Program-made: the position numbers and the translations under genes
In this document: positions 9,698 through 19,652 of the stretch, piece after piece
How positions within the stretch are numbered: position 1 is the stretch's first letter
Layout: every line of letters begins with the position of its first letter
DNA from: Psychrobacter glacincola
GTDB taxonomy: Bacteria; Pseudomonadota; Gammaproteobacteria; Pseudomonadales; Moraxellaceae
Length of the DNA stretch: 64,000 nt
NCBI GenBank assembly: GCA_001411745.2
Contig: LIQB01000001.1
Coordinates: 1 to 64,000, forward strand
Direction: 5' to 3'
The notes under the pieces: model-generated
Database searches by the model: none
Told to the model about the DNA's origin: nothing
The model's input: only the letters and a program-made list of their open reading frames with translations

Positions 9698-10162
9698 TTA
9701 ATACTCAAAGACTATTGGGATGGTGACATTACCTACTACTGTCTTACTATCTTTTCTAAATGGTTTAAAAAGAGAACGACGTAGTTCTTTTTCAAATCCA
9801 CTATCAATTCTATCAGAGCCGCTACTCTTTAATACGGTAATATTGGCGACTTTGCCTTCTTGATTTACCCTTAATAAGAATTCCATTTGAACACGCTTCT
9901 TTTTGCAAGGTTCTTCCGGATCACAATTACCCTCTAAGTTGCGAATGTGACGACTATCGAACCTTGGTTGATGTACCCACTTCGCATCAGAAGTTGAAAA
10001 CTGAATGACGGGTTGCGATGGTGACATGTCTACTAACTCAGCATTTGCTGAGTGTACCGCAAATACACTCAGTAGAAATAGCGCTTTTGTCAGCACAGAA
10101 ATAATAGTTAATCGCAGATTTATCTTGAAGCGTGTTTTAGGTGTGGTAATAGTCAGCAGCAT
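9698..10162 (-). CDS. TonB C-terminal-like periplasmic protein
   Basis: This 154-residue protein has a hydrophobic N-terminal segment (about residues 20-42) ending in SANA, so it is probably a cleaved signal peptide or a membrane anchor. The rest resembles a TonB C-terminal domain: an RVQMEFLLRVNQEGKV strand pair, NITVLKSSGSDRIDSGFEKELR and a final strand TIPIVFEY. It lacks the Pro/Lys-rich spacer of a full TonB and has one Cys pair (CDPEEPCKK). Such stand-alone domains are often annotated as energy-transducer TonB family. An actual role in energising outer-membrane transport is not shown by the context, since no ExbBD or receptor gene is near. Confidence 0.75.
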   Translation of the reverse strand: MLLTITTPKTRFKINLRLTIISVLTKALFLLSVFAVHSANAELVDMSPSQPVIQFSTSDAKWVHQPRFDSRHIRNLEGNCDPEEPCKKKRVQMEFLLRVNQEGKVANITVLKSSGSDRIDSGFEKELRRSLFKPFRKDSKTVVGNVTIPIVFEY

Positions 10163-10270
10163 AGACGGTATCTTATAAATATGGCGAATAAAAAAGGCTA
10201 AGAAGCAACTCTATTAATCGATTATTGTCAATCAAAAAATAAAATATACCTTAGCACAATTGTTCGTTAT

Positions 10271-10301
10271 TAACCAGCCGTTGTCCTAAGCTAGTCTGGT
10301 T
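10271..10301 (-). terminator. Weak hairpin downstream of ivd
   Basis: TAACCAG and CTGGTTA pair across an 18-base loop, 46 bases after the ivd stop. No T-run follows on the minus strand, so Rho-independent function is doubtful. Confidence 0.3.
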
Positions 10302-10346
10302 ATGCCAAATTTAGAAAGTCGCTGATGATAGTATTATATTTTTATA

Positions 10347-11534
10347 CTATTTAGTCTCATTAAATAGCTCACGACCAACCAGCATACGGCGGATTTCACT
10401 GGTACCTGCGCCAATTTCATATAGTTTAGCATCGCGCCAGTAGCGACCAAGTGGATACTCATTGGTGTAGCCATTACCGCCAAATATTTGAATGCCCTCG
10501 CCTGCCATCCAAGTGGCTTTTTCGGCACACCATAAAATCACACTAGCACAATCTTTACGTACTTCGCGACTATGACCAGCACCGCGCGCGTCCAACATAT
10601 CGAGATTTTTTCCAACGGTATATAAGAAACTGCGACCTGCTTGCAGTATCGTATACATGTCTGCGACTTTGCCTTGGATAAGCTGAAACTCTCCAATCGC
10701 TTGACCAAACTGCTTACGATCATGGATATAAGGCACGACATTGTCCATCACGGCTTGCATGATGCCGATAGGACCTGCAGCTAATACTGCACGCTCGTAA
10801 TCCAGCCCGCTCATCAATACCTTAACGCCTTCATTGAGACCACCCAAGATATTTTCACTTGGCACGGTCACATTATTAAAGGTCATCTCACCCGTATGAC
10901 TACCACGCATGCCAAGCTTATCGAGCTTTTGTGCCGTACCAAAACCTTCCATGCCTTTTTCAACGATAAAGGCAGTCATACCTTTCGCGCCTAGCTCTGG
11001 ATTAGTCTTAGCATAAACCACCATCACGTCAGCATCAGGGCCATTAGTGATCCACATTTTGCTACCGTTTAACACATAGCTGCCGTCTTTCTCTTCGGCT
11101 CTGAGCTTCATGCTAACGACGTCTGAGCCAGCACCAGTCTCACTCATTGCCAGTGCACCGATGAACTCACCGCTAACCAGCTTTGGCAAATACTTTTGTT
11201 TTTGTGCCTCAGAGCCATTGCGTTTTATTTGGTTGATACATAGGTTTGAGTGTGCGCCATAGCTAAGCGCTACCGATGCTGAAGCGCGGCTAATCTCTTC
11301 CATTGCGACCATATGTGCGACGTAGCCCATATTAGAGCCACCGTATTCTTCAGGAACAGTAATACCATGCAAGCCAATATCACCCATCTTTTGCCACAGA
11401 TCCATGGGAAACTCATCACTACTGTCAATCTCGGCAGCACGTGGGGCGATTTCATTGGTTGCAAACTGCTGTACCATATCGCGTAATGCATCAATATCTT
11501 CGCCAAGCTGAAAATTCAATCCAGGTAAACTCAT
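10347..11534 (-). CDS. liuA: Isovaleryl-CoA dehydrogenase
   Basis: A FAD enzyme that oxidises isovaleryl-CoA to 3-methylcrotonyl-CoA in leucine breakdown. It passes electrons to ETF. The 395 residues follow the acyl-CoA dehydrogenase fold. The middle domain has [11 protein letters not shown] and [17 protein letters not shown], and the C-terminal helical domain has [16 protein letters not shown]. The catalytic glutamate position specific to isovaleryl-CoA dehydrogenases lies in this DYERAV region, and the C-terminal [19 protein letters not shown] is typical of the family. The start is supported by AAGGA six bases before ATG. It is the last gene of the minus-strand leucine cluster, separated from mvaB by a 194-base spacer that contains a repeat. 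Also called ivd. Confidence 0.9.
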   Translation of the reverse strand: MSLPGLNFQLGEDIDALRDMVQQFATNEIAPRAAEIDSSDEFPMDLWQKMGDIGLHGITVPEEYGGSNMGYVAHMVAMEEISRASASVALSYGAHSNLCINQIKRNGSEAQKQKYLPKLVSGEFIGALAMSETGAGSDVVSMKLRAEEKDGSYVLNGSKMWITNGPDADVMVVYAKTNPELGAKGMTAFIVEKGMEGFGTAQKLDKLGMRGSHTGEMTFNNVTVPSENILGGLNEGVKVLMSGLDYERAVLAAGPIGIMQAVMDNVVPYIHDRKQFGQAIGEFQLIQGKVADMYTILQAGRSFLYTVGKNLDMLDARGAGHSREVRKDCASVILWCAEKATWMAGEGIQIFGGNGYTNEYPLGRYWRDAKLYEIGAGTSEIRRMLVGRELFNETK

Positions 11535-11635
11535 AACTATTCCTTGTGTTTTGATATTCTGATATTTTTAACGTTTAAGTTCTAATTTGTTTTTTAAAGC
11601 TATATTATTTTTAATGTGATAGTCAATTCAATGTG

Positions 11636-11706
11636 AAAGTATGATAAGGCAACCGAGTGTCGATGTATATTGAATACCTCACGCGAGGTTAACACTGTCA
11701 TACTTT
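11636..11706. repeat. Intergenic repeat, copy A (stem-bounded)
   Basis: A 71-bp element bounded by the perfect inverted repeat AAAGTATGA (11636-11644) and TCATACTTT (11698-11706). Its core (AAGGCAACCGAG, then TACCTC-acgc-GAGGTTAACAC) is shared with copies B (15752-15837) and C (21644-21754). The inner CCTC-GAGG hairpin has a four-base loop. It lies between mvaB and liuA. Confidence 0.6.
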
Positions 11707-11728
11707 TATAGTGGATTGACGATACTCA

Positions 11729-12649
11729 TTAAGACTGGCGTTTATTGATAATGGCACGTGCCACATTTGAACCATTTGGACGCTTCAAGAACGCACTGAT
11801 ACGCTCGCCTGCCACGACTAATTTATCCAAGTCAATACCCGTGCTGATACCCATGCCATGTAGCATATATACGACATCTTCGGTCGCCACGTTACCCGTT
11901 GCGCCTTTGGCATAAGGACAGCCACCTAGCCCAGCCACCGAGGTATCAAATTCGCTGACACCTATTTGTAGTGCGGCTAGCGTATTGCTCAATGCTTGAC
12001 CATAAGTATCATGAAAATGACCCGATAGCATAGAGATATCAGCATATTCTAATGCAGCTTGTAACGCGCGCTGCACTTTGAGCGGCGTACCAATACCAAT
12101 GGTATCAGCAATGCCAATCTGCTCTGAACCAATCTCAACCAGACGCTTGGTCACATACGCTACCTGGCTTGGGTCAATGTCGCCTTCATAAGGACAGCCA
12201 ACCGTACAAGAGATAACGCCGCGTACTTTGATACCCTGCGCTTTTGCCGCAGCAGCCACTGGTGCAAAACGCTCAATACTATCGTCAATACTACAATTGA
12301 TATTTTTCTGACTAAAGGTTTCACTTGCTGAACCAAAAATAACGATTTCATCAGGACGATGAATGATGGCGTTTTCAAAACCGCGCATATTGGGTACCAG
12401 TACCGAGTAGCAAATATCTGTCTGACGTGTAGGCGCTAGCGCATCGAGTAGTGCGCTATTATCGCCCATTTGTGGCACCCACTTTGGTGAAACAAAGCTG
12501 GTCGCTTCTAGCTTTTTGACACCTGCCGCAATCAAATCATTGATAAGCGTTTGCTTAACCTCAGTCGGTACTGTCGTTGACTCATTTTGTAGTCCATCAC
12601 GCGGACTGACATCAACGATTCTGACATGCTTTGGATACGAATGGCTCAT
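11729..12649 (-). CDS. mvaB: Hydroxymethylglutaryl-CoA lyase
   Basis: Cleaves HMG-CoA to acetyl-CoA and acetoacetate, the last step of leucine catabolism. The 306-residue TIM-barrel protein starts with VRIVDVSPRDGLQNES, where the Arg-Asp pair is catalytic and binds the metal. It has SGHFHDTYGQALSN, whose His pair ligates the divalent metal. The C-terminal signature GLGGCPYAKGATGN carries the catalytic cysteine. Start: AAGGACGACAAGC precedes the ATG. It lies 45 bases after liuD, so the two are very likely co-transcribed. In liu nomenclature this is liuE. Confidence 0.93.
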   Translation of the reverse strand: MSHSYPKHVRIVDVSPRDGLQNESTTVPTEVKQTLINDLIAAGVKKLEATSFVSPKWVPQMGDNSALLDALAPTRQTDICYSVLVPNMRGFENAIIHRPDEIVIFGSASETFSQKNINCSIDDSIERFAPVAAAAKAQGIKVRGVISCTVGCPYEGDIDPSQVAYVTKRLVEIGSEQIGIADTIGIGTPLKVQRALQAALEYADISMLSGHFHDTYGQALSNTLAALQIGVSEFDTSVAGLGGCPYAKGATGNVATEDVVYMLHGMGISTGIDLDKLVVAGERISAFLKRPNGSNVARAIINKRQS

Positions 12650-12694
12650 GCTTGTCGTCCTTATTGTTACTTACCTATTATTAAGCTATGCCAG

Positions 12695-14824
12695 CTATTC
12701 GCTCTCAGTATTTTCACCAGCATCAATGCGCAATAGCTCATCACCATCAGCGACCAAGTCACCTGCTGCAAATAGCAATTCTGCCACCACGCCATCTGTC
12801 GGCGCAGTAATGGTATGCTCAATTTTCATGGCTTCGATTACAGCTAATGGCTCGCCTTTTTTCACAGTATCGCCAACAGCTACTTTGAATGCAACCACTT
12901 GTCCTGGCATTGGTGACTTCAAGCTACCAACCGCGGCAGACTCTTCGCCCACGTGCGCCATAATATCAATAAGCATAATCTCATCACGTCCACTATCGGT
13001 GAACACATAGACCGTCTCATTATTCACCCAGCTTTGTGCACTGATACGTGCACCCTCTAACCATAGCGTATGATTGTGCTCGTCGCTACTGGCATAGCTC
13101 ACTTGACCTTCATAAACCGTTTCGGTCTGAGCAGCGACATTGATATTGCTATTATCCTGCGTATTCACGACTTCTTTTTCGATAACGAGTGTAAAGCTGC
13201 TTAAGTTATCGCTACCCTTTTTGCTGTCTGAACAATTTGCATTGTGCCAGTTACTCATGCGGGCCGTGTAAGCATGCTCATCATAAACTAAGCTGAATGA
13301 GCGAGTGTAATCGTTATAAGCACGGAAGCCGGTAGGTTTACTAAATGGATCGATATCTGATTCTTGCGTCACCATCTCGCTCGCAAGCTGACGAGTAATG
13401 GCGGTCACAACCAGCGTCGATAATGCCAAAGGCTGCTGGTTAAAAATCGCATCACGCTCGTGCTCAATCAATGCCGTATCGAGATTGGCTTGGCTAAAAG
13501 ACGCCGTATTCAAAATATAGCGCAAAAATGCCGCGTTATTCGGCAAACCGACGATACGTGTTTGCGCAAGTGCTCGATCGAGCTTGGCTAATGCTTGCTC
13601 TCGCGTTGGCGCATGCACGATCAGCTTGGCAATCATAGAGTCATAAAATGGGCTAATTACATCACCTTCGCGCACGCCATCATCGATACGAACGCCAGTA
13701 CCGTCTTTATCAATTATAAAGGTGCTATGTTCAGGTTTTTGATACGTAAACAACGTACCGGTCGCGGGCAAGAAGCTATTGTCAGGATTTTCAGCACAGA
13801 TGCGCGCTTCAATTGCATGACCGTTGATAGTCAGATCGGCTTGGGTTTTTGGCAATGGCTGACCTGCCGCTACTAAGAGCTGCCACTCGACCAAATCGAC
13901 ACCCGTAATCGCTTCACTGACTGGGTGCTCAACCTGCAGGCGTGTATTCATTTCCATGAAATAAAAATTCATAGAATCTTCACGCTGCTCAACGATGAAC
14001 TCAACCGTACCTGCGCCAACATAATCGACCGCACGAGCCGCTTCGATGGCAGCAGTGCCCATCGCCTCACGCATCGCAATATCAACACCCGGTGCAGGCG
14101 CTTCTTCTAATACTTTTTGGTGGCGGCGCTGTACGGAACAATCACGCTCAAACAAATGCACATAGTTGCCATGTGTGTCACCAAATACTTGGATTTCGAT
14201 ATGGCGCGGTTTTAATGCGTATTTTTCAACCAACACTTTATCATCACCAAAGCTGGTAATGGCTTCACGGCGACATGAGTCTAATAAATCCACAAAGTCG
14301 CGGCTTTGCTCCACGATACGCATGCCTTTACCGCCGCCACCTGCACTGGCTTTGATCAATACTGGATAGCCAATACTGTCGGCTTGCTGCTGCAAAAATT
14401 CTGCATCTTGATTGTCACCATGATAGCCCGGTATCAGTGGTACGCCTGCTATCTCCATCAACCGCTTGGATTCAGATTTGCCACCCATGGCACGGATAGC
14501 ATCAGCCGATGGACCGATAAAGACCAGTCCTGCATCCTGACAGGCTTGCGCAAAGTCAGCATTTTCGCTTAAAAATCCATAACCCGGATGAATCGCTTGA
14601 GCGCCAGTCTCAAGCGCTATCGCGATAATCGCATCACCTTTTAGATAGCTGTCCTTTGGTGCCGAACCGCCCAAATAGATGGCTTCATCACAGACAGCCA
14701 CATGTTTGGCTTCACGATCCGCATCAGAATAAACAGCAACAGTACTGACGCCAAGACGCTTGGCAGTCGCGGCTACTCGGCAGGCAATTTCACCACGGTT
14801 GGCAATTAGAATTTTAGAAAACAT
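12695..14824 (-). CDS. liuD: Methylcrotonyl-CoA carboxylase, biotin-containing alpha subunit
   Basis: ATP-dependent carboxylation of biotin, for carboxyl transfer to 3-methylcrotonyl-CoA by LiuB. In the 709 residues the biotin carboxylase N-domain starts with FSKILIANRGEIACRV. The ATP-grasp domain has the glycine loop KASAGGGGKGMRIV (about 158-171) and EMNTRLQVEHPVSE (about 293-306). A less conserved linker follows (about 450-630). A biotinyl domain ends the protein with EAMKIEH, making Lys667 the biotin acceptor. The residue after that lysine is Ile where AMKM is the canonical motif; I regard this as a tolerated variant. BirA from 7.9 kb is the expected modifying enzyme. The start is supported by AGGGA before ATG. 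Confidence 0.93.
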   Translation of the reverse strand: MFSKILIANRGEIACRVAATAKRLGVSTVAVYSDADREAKHVAVCDEAIYLGGSAPKDSYLKGDAIIAIALETGAQAIHPGYGFLSENADFAQACQDAGLVFIGPSADAIRAMGGKSESKRLMEIAGVPLIPGYHGDNQDAEFLQQQADSIGYPVLIKASAGGGGKGMRIVEQSRDFVDLLDSCRREAITSFGDDKVLVEKYALKPRHIEIQVFGDTHGNYVHLFERDCSVQRRHQKVLEEAPAPGVDIAMREAMGTAAIEAARAVDYVGAGTVEFIVEQREDSMNFYFMEMNTRLQVEHPVSEAITGVDLVEWQLLVAAGQPLPKTQADLTINGHAIEARICAENPDNSFLPATGTLFTYQKPEHSTFIIDKDGTGVRIDDGVREGDVISPFYDSMIAKLIVHAPTREQALAKLDRALAQTRIVGLPNNAAFLRYILNTASFSQANLDTALIEHERDAIFNQQPLALSTLVVTAITRQLASEMVTQESDIDPFSKPTGFRAYNDYTRSFSLVYDEHAYTARMSNWHNANCSDSKKGSDNLSSFTLVIEKEVVNTQDNSNINVAAQTETVYEGQVSYASSDEHNHTLWLEGARISAQSWVNNETVYVFTDSGRDEIMLIDIMAHVGEESAAVGSLKSPMPGQVVAFKVAVGDTVKKGEPLAVIEAMKIEHTITAPTDGVVAELLFAAGDLVADGDELLRIDAGENTESE

Positions 14825-14892
14825 AACTATCCCTGTGTGTTATCGTTTTATTTGAGGTCTTGTCTATTGACTCATTTATCTCTCGTGCATTA

Positions 14893-15702
14893 TCAATCTG
14901 CCGTCAACCAATTGGGCTTACGTTTTTGCAAAAAGGCTTGCACGCCCTCTTTGCCCATCACTGATGAGCGGATATCAGCGATGCCTTTTACCGTATCAGC
15001 AATCAGCTCATCAGTGATGGGCGCACCAGCGACATCGTGTAATAGCTGCTTGCAAGTTTTGACTGCATCAGGGCTATTTTTGACGATTTTGCTACAAAAT
15101 ATAGCGACCTCATCAGCCAGCCACTCTTCGCTAACACGCTCATGAATAAAACCCAGCTGCCGTGCCTTTTTTGCATCAAATACCTCAGCACTTAAGAAAT
15201 AACGCTGCGACGCTCTAGCACCCAGTGCTCTGATGACATAAGGGCTGATAGTCGCAGGGGCTAAGCCCAAACGTACTTCACTGAGGCAGAAGTTAGCAAT
15301 TTTAACGGCGATGGCCACATCACAAGCAGCGACCAGACCCATGCCACCAGCATAAACATCACCTTGAATAGCAGCAACTGTTGGCTTAGGGCATTCATAA
15401 ATAGTTTTGAGCATTTGCGCCAATTTATCGGCGTCTGCTAGATTCTCTTCATAGCTATAATCTGCCATGGCACGCATCCAATTTAAATCAGCACCCGCAC
15501 AGAATGCCTTACCAGCAGCGGCTAGCACAATGACACGTACCTCATCATCAGCGCCAAGCGTATTGAATGCATCGGTCAGCTCAGCAATCATTTCATCGTT
15601 AAAGGCATTACGTATCTCAGGACGATTTAACGTCACCGTAGCAACGTGTTGTTCCACTTTAACTAGTAAGCTTTTATAATTTTTATCACTGTCTTTTTGC
15701 AT
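14893..15702 (-). CDS. liuC: Methylglutaconyl-CoA hydratase (enoyl-CoA hydratase family)
   Basis: Hydrates 3-methylglutaconyl-CoA to HMG-CoA between the carboxylase and lyase steps. It is a crotonase-fold protein: VTLNRPEIRNAFND near the N-terminus, AAAGKAFCAGADLNWM as the first oxyanion-hole segment, and GDVYAGGMGLVAACDVAIA as the second. The SEVRLGLAPATISPYV stretch is typical of the methylglutaconyl branch. I place the start at the ATG at 15702 (MQKDSDKN), which is preceded by AGAGAAAG; a start 48 bases further up has no ribosome site. It sits between liuB and liuD on the same strand. Confidence 0.88.
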   Translation of the reverse strand: MQKDSDKNYKSLLVKVEQHVATVTLNRPEIRNAFNDEMIAELTDAFNTLGADDEVRVIVLAAAGKAFCAGADLNWMRAMADYSYEENLADADKLAQMLKTIYECPKPTVAAIQGDVYAGGMGLVAACDVAIAVKIANFCLSEVRLGLAPATISPYVIRALGARASQRYFLSAEVFDAKKARQLGFIHERVSEEWLADEVAIFCSKIVKNSPDAVKTCKQLLHDVAGAPITDELIADTVKGIADIRSSVMGKEGVQAFLQKRKPNWLTAD

Positions 15703-15751
15703 AACTTTCTCTATATTTTTATGTAAATATTTAAACAAACGCTCGGGCAAT

Positions 15752-15837
15752 CCATAATAATGTTAATACAAGGAAGCCGAATGTAGATGTACAAATCGTA
15801 CTTCAAATGAGGTTGACGCAGTAGTCGCTTATTATGG
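15752..15837. repeat. Intergenic repeat, copy B (stem-bounded)
   Basis: An 86-bp element bounded by CCATAATAA (15752-15760) and TTATTATGG (15829-15837). The core AAGGAAGCCGAATG, GTACTTC-aaat-GAGGTTGAC matches copies A and C. The outer stem sequence differs from the other copies but is self-complementary. It lies between liuB and liuC. Confidence 0.6.
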
Positions 15838-15853
15838 GAAGGCCTGAAAATGA

Positions 15854-17464
15854 TTACATTCTAAAAACACCAAACGTCGTCTCTTCGATCGGCGCGTTAT
15901 AGGCGGCGCTCAACCCTAATGCCAATACATGACGCGTATCAGCAGGGTCAATTACACCATCGTCCCATAGACGTGCGGTGGCATAATATGGGTGACCTTG
16001 CTTTTCATACATATCGAGAATCGGCGCTTTAAATGCTGCTTCGTCCTCATCACTCCATGCCTCGCCTTTACGGTCAAAGTTATCACGCTTGACCGTTGCC
16101 AATACTGATGCTGCTTGCTCTCCGCCCATCACCGAGATACGCGCATTTGGCCACATCCATAAGAATCGCGGACTATAAGCACGACCACACATGCCATAGT
16201 TACCGGCACCGAATGAGCCACCGACAATGACCGTGAATTTTGGCACTTTTGCATTGGCGACTGCCATGACCATTTTAGCACCATGACGGGCAATACCTTC
16301 GTTCTCATACTTACGACCGACCATAAAGCCGGTGATGTTTTGCAGGAATATCAATGGAATTTTGCGCTTGCAACATAGCTCAATAAAGTGCGTGCCTTTT
16401 TGCGCTGACTCACTAAACAAGATACCATTGTTGGCAATAATACCGACTGGCATCCCTTCGATATGAGCGAATCCGCAAACCAGCGTCGTGCCAAAGCGTG
16501 ATTTAAATTCGTCAAAAGCACTGTCATCGACGATACGAGCAATGATTTCTTTGATATCAAATGGCTTGCGCTTATCCGTTGGAATGACGCCATATAGCTC
16601 TTTGGCATCATAGCGTGGTGGACGTGGTTTGATTTGATTCGGCACTTGCTTGGCAGGACGATTTAGATGGCTAACGATGTTGCGCGCAATCGACAACGCA
16701 TGGGTATCGCTTTGTGCTAAGTGATCGACAACCCCTGACAGACGGGTATGCACATCGCCGCCGCCCAAGTCTTCCGCCGTGACCTCTTCACCTGTCGCCG
16801 CTTTTACCAGTGGTGGACCACCCAAAAAGATGGTGCCTTGGTCTTTGACAATAATAGACTCATCACTCATCGCTGGCACATAAGCCCCGCCAGCTGTACA
16901 GCTGCCCATGACCACGGCAATCTGTGGAATACCGGCGGCACTCATATTGGCCTGATTAAAGAAGATGCGACCAAAGTGTTCTTTATCGGGAAATACGTCA
17001 TCTTGATTGGGTAAGTTAGCACCGCCTGAATCGACCAAATAGACACAAGGCAAGTTATTCTCTTGCGCGATTTCTTGCGCACGTAGATGTTTTTTGACCG
17101 TGATTGGGTAGTAAGTGCCGCCCTTTACCGTGGCATCATTACAGACGATCATACACTCAATACCATTGATACGACCGATACCCGCAATCACGCCTGCCGC
17201 TGGAATCTCTTCGCCATACATATCGTGCGCTGCCATCGGTGCCACTTCTAAAAATGGCGTACCCACATCGAGCAAATGCTCGACACGCTCACGAGGCAAG
17301 AGTTTGCCACGGGCTAAATGCTTGGCACGGGCACGCTCTGAACCGCCTTGCACGACTTTACGTAAGTGACCATATAAGTCATCGACCACCGCTTGCATGG
17401 CGGCACTGTTTTGCTGAAATTCAGCGGCGTTTGGACTCAGTTTACTGGTTATGATAGCGCTCAT
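15854..17464 (-). CDS. liuB: Methylcrotonyl-CoA carboxylase, carboxyltransferase beta subunit
   Basis: Transfers the carboxyl group from LiuD-bound biotin to 3-methylcrotonyl-CoA. The 536-residue protein consists of two crotonase-like carboxyltransferase halves. The N-half has [20 protein letters not shown] (about 143-162), typical of methylcrotonyl-CoA carboxylase, followed by [16 protein letters not shown]. The C-half has [22 protein letters not shown] and [20 protein letters not shown]. Length is normal. Start: AAGGGATGTC directly before ATG. A 135-base spacer separates it from the upstream acyl-CoA synthetase and holds a possible operator (17484-17498), so it may have its own promoter. 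Confidence 0.94.
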   Translation of the reverse strand: MSAIITSKLSPNAAEFQQNSAAMQAVVDDLYGHLRKVVQGGSERARAKHLARGKLLPRERVEHLLDVGTPFLEVAPMAAHDMYGEEIPAAGVIAGIGRINGIECMIVCNDATVKGGTYYPITVKKHLRAQEIAQENNLPCVYLVDSGGANLPNQDDVFPDKEHFGRIFFNQANMSAAGIPQIAVVMGSCTAGGAYVPAMSDESIIVKDQGTIFLGGPPLVKAATGEEVTAEDLGGGDVHTRLSGVVDHLAQSDTHALSIARNIVSHLNRPAKQVPNQIKPRPPRYDAKELYGVIPTDKRKPFDIKEIIARIVDDSAFDEFKSRFGTTLVCGFAHIEGMPVGIIANNGILFSESAQKGTHFIELCCKRKIPLIFLQNITGFMVGRKYENEGIARHGAKMVMAVANAKVPKFTVIVGGSFGAGNYGMCGRAYSPRFLWMWPNARISVMGGEQAASVLATVKRDNFDRKGEAWSDEDEAAFKAPILDMYEKQGHPYYATARLWDDGVIDPADTRHVLALGLSAAYNAPIEETTFGVFRM

Positions 17465-17483
17465 GACATCCCTTTTTCTTTAA

Positions 17484-17498
17484 TTCGTAGATACGTAA
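17484..17498. promoter_or_regulatory. Inverted repeat upstream of liuB
   Basis: TTCGTAGATACGTAA contains CGTA-GA-TACG and lies about 20 bases before the liuB start. It resembles the short ACGT-centred dyads bound by MerR-type LiuR regulators in other proteobacteria. That link is inference, and no liuR gene is in the window. Confidence 0.25.
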
Positions 17499-17599
17499 AT
17501 GCGAGTGGCTTTTTTCTTTTAGTATTGACTCATAATAATAATTTTCGATATAACAGATCTGAAATAGTTTTTAGTATTACAGATTAAGTCATCATCTGA

Positions 17600-19375
17600 C
17601 TACAAACCTAGCTCTTCTTTCATTTGTTCAATGATTTTATATTTCTGAATTTTTCCAGTGATGGTCATTGGATATTCAGTCACGAAACGATAATAAGTCG
17701 GTACTTTATAGTGGGCAATATGCTCGCTACAGAACTGGCGAACTTCCTCTTCAGTTAAGCTGTCTGCTTCTTTAGGAATAATCCATGCCGCGAGTACTTC
17801 GCCATATTTTTTATCAGGAATACCGACGATTTGTACATCACGAATCTTAGGATGACGATAGAGATAATTCTCAATTTCGACCGGATAGATATTCTCGCCG
17901 CCGCGAATCACCATGTCTTTACTACGACCAACGATTTTGACATAACCGTCCTCATCCATCGTAGCCAAATCGCCTGTATGCATCCAACCATCTTGGATAG
18001 CTGCACGGGTTTTAAAGCGACTGCCCCAATAGCCTTTCATCACTGAATAACCGCGTGTCAGCAACTCACCGGTCTCGCCCAATGCGACAGTCTCACCCGT
18101 CGCCGTATTGATGACTTTGACCTCAAGCGCAGGCTGCACTAAACCAACGGTCGATACTTGCTTATCAAGTGGCGTATGTTCATTGGTCTGGCAAGATACT
18201 GGACTGGTCTCTGTCATGCCGTAAGCGATCGTCACTTCACTCATGTGCATCTCGTCGATGACACGGCGCATGACTTCAATCGGACAACTAGAGCCTGCCA
18301 TGATGCCAGTACGCAAAGTCGATAAATCAAAGTTTTTAAACTCCGGATGGTCAAGCTCAGCGATAAACATCGTTGGTACGCCATGTAGACCCGTACACTT
18401 CTCTTCTTCGACAGCTTGTAATACGGTCAATGGCTCAAAACCATCGTTCGGATAGACGATACAACCGCCATGCGTCAGAATCGCCAAGTTACCAAGCACC
18501 ATACCAAAGCAATGGTAGAGTGGCACTGGAATACACAGTTTATCTTCTTCTGTGAGATTCATAGCCTCACCAATAAAATAGCCGTTGTTAAGGATATTGC
18601 GATGGCTTAAGGTCGCTCCTTTTGGCGTACCGGTCGTGCCACTGGTAAACTGTACATTGATAGCGTCAGTATTTTTGAGCTGGGCTTGGCGCTCTGCAAC
18701 ACGTGGATCGTTGGCATCGCCTTCCGCCATCCATGCAGAGAACTTCTGCATAAAGCCAAAGGTTTCTTCAGATGCTGGCTCATCAATCCAAATGATACGT
18801 TCAATCGTTGGAATCTCGACCAAATCAAGCTGAGTATAGTCTTTATGGTAAATTTCAGGACACAGTTCACTGATGAGACTGGCGTAATCGCTGGTTTTAA
18901 AATGACGCATGAGCACAAGCGCTGAGCAGCCCAATTTATTCAAGGCATATTGCAGCTCAAAGGTACGATAGGCAGGATTGATATTGACAAGGATAATACC
19001 GACTTTTGCCGTTGCTAACTGCATGAGCAGCCATTCAGCATTGTTGTGTGACCAGATACCGATGCGATCGCCGATTTCCAGCCCCATCTCAATCATACTA
19101 CTGGCCAGCTGATTGACTTGCTGTTGCAGCTCACGGTAGGTCCAACGGATATTTTGATGGCGAGAAACCAAGGCTTCGCGCTCTGGATACTTGGATACAA
19201 TCGCATCAAAAAAGTCACCGATAGTCGCTTCAATCAGCGGTACATCAGGGCCTTTATCATAGCTTTGGGTAAGCGGTGCATTTGCTGAGCGTGCGCCCAT
19301 ATTAATACTAGGAATGCTATTTAGAATAGTATCAAAATCAATGTGAGTCGCATCAAAATCAGAAGTTTGCGTCAT
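17600..19375 (-). CDS. AMP-binding acyl-CoA synthetase (copy 1)
   Basis: Activates a carboxylic acid to its CoA thioester through an acyl-adenylate. The 591-residue ANL-family enzyme has the P-loop-like [18 protein letters not shown] (about 216-233) and [15 protein letters not shown]. The core motif [16 protein letters not shown] holds the ATP ribose-binding Asp, and [10 protein letters not shown] holds the conserved C-terminal lysine. It resembles the ACSF2-type medium/branched-chain synthetases often found beside leucine or isovalerate genes, so isovalerate or another short branched acid is a reasonable but unproven substrate. It is a close paralogue of the gene at 19653, in tandem on the same strand. 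Start: AAGGACTCGTT before ATG. Confidence 0.88.
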   Translation of the reverse strand: MTQTSDFDATHIDFDTILNSIPSINMGARSANAPLTQSYDKGPDVPLIEATIGDFFDAIVSKYPEREALVSRHQNIRWTYRELQQQVNQLASSMIEMGLEIGDRIGIWSHNNAEWLLMQLATAKVGIILVNINPAYRTFELQYALNKLGCSALVLMRHFKTSDYASLISELCPEIYHKDYTQLDLVEIPTIERIIWIDEPASEETFGFMQKFSAWMAEGDANDPRVAERQAQLKNTDAINVQFTSGTTGTPKGATLSHRNILNNGYFIGEAMNLTEEDKLCIPVPLYHCFGMVLGNLAILTHGGCIVYPNDGFEPLTVLQAVEEEKCTGLHGVPTMFIAELDHPEFKNFDLSTLRTGIMAGSSCPIEVMRRVIDEMHMSEVTIAYGMTETSPVSCQTNEHTPLDKQVSTVGLVQPALEVKVINTATGETVALGETGELLTRGYSVMKGYWGSRFKTRAAIQDGWMHTGDLATMDEDGYVKIVGRSKDMVIRGGENIYPVEIENYLYRHPKIRDVQIVGIPDKKYGEVLAAWIIPKEADSLTEEEVRQFCSEHIAHYKVPTYYRFVTEYPMTITGKIQKYKIIEQMKEELGL

Positions 19376-19503
19376 AACGAGTCCTTTCGTTTTACTTTTT
19401 ATGGTGCTTATTAGTCGCCTATCACCGATTCATTCTTCCTTGAACAGGTCTTAACTAGCGTTAGCTACTATACCGTCTTAAATCGAAGACTGTCAATAAT
19501 AGT

Positions 19504-19518
19504 AATACAATATGTATC
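19504..19518. promoter_or_regulatory. Dyad upstream of synthetase copy 1
   Basis: AATACAATATGTATC is a near-dyad matching GATACAATGCGTATC upstream of synthetase copy 2 (21605-21619). It lies in a shared upstream stretch, TCTTAAAtCGAAgaCTGTCAATAAT. A common operator is inferred; the regulator is unknown. Confidence 0.35.
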
Positions 19519-19590
19519 ATTTAAAATGATAATATAAGATAAATTCATCAGTCATGATTAAGTGACGAATTTTCTGAATGACTTAAATCA

Positions 19591-19630
19591 AAAAAACCAG
19601 CCTTATCACATATAGAAAAAAGCTGGCTTT
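19591..19630 (-). terminator. Terminator downstream of synthetase copy 2
   Basis: AAAACCAGC pairs with GCTGGCTTTT around an AT-rich loop (one bulged mismatch). It lies 23 bases past the stop at 19653, with a T-run on the minus strand. Confidence 0.6.
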
Positions 19631-19652
19631 TCCAGTGATGAATAGTCTCAAA

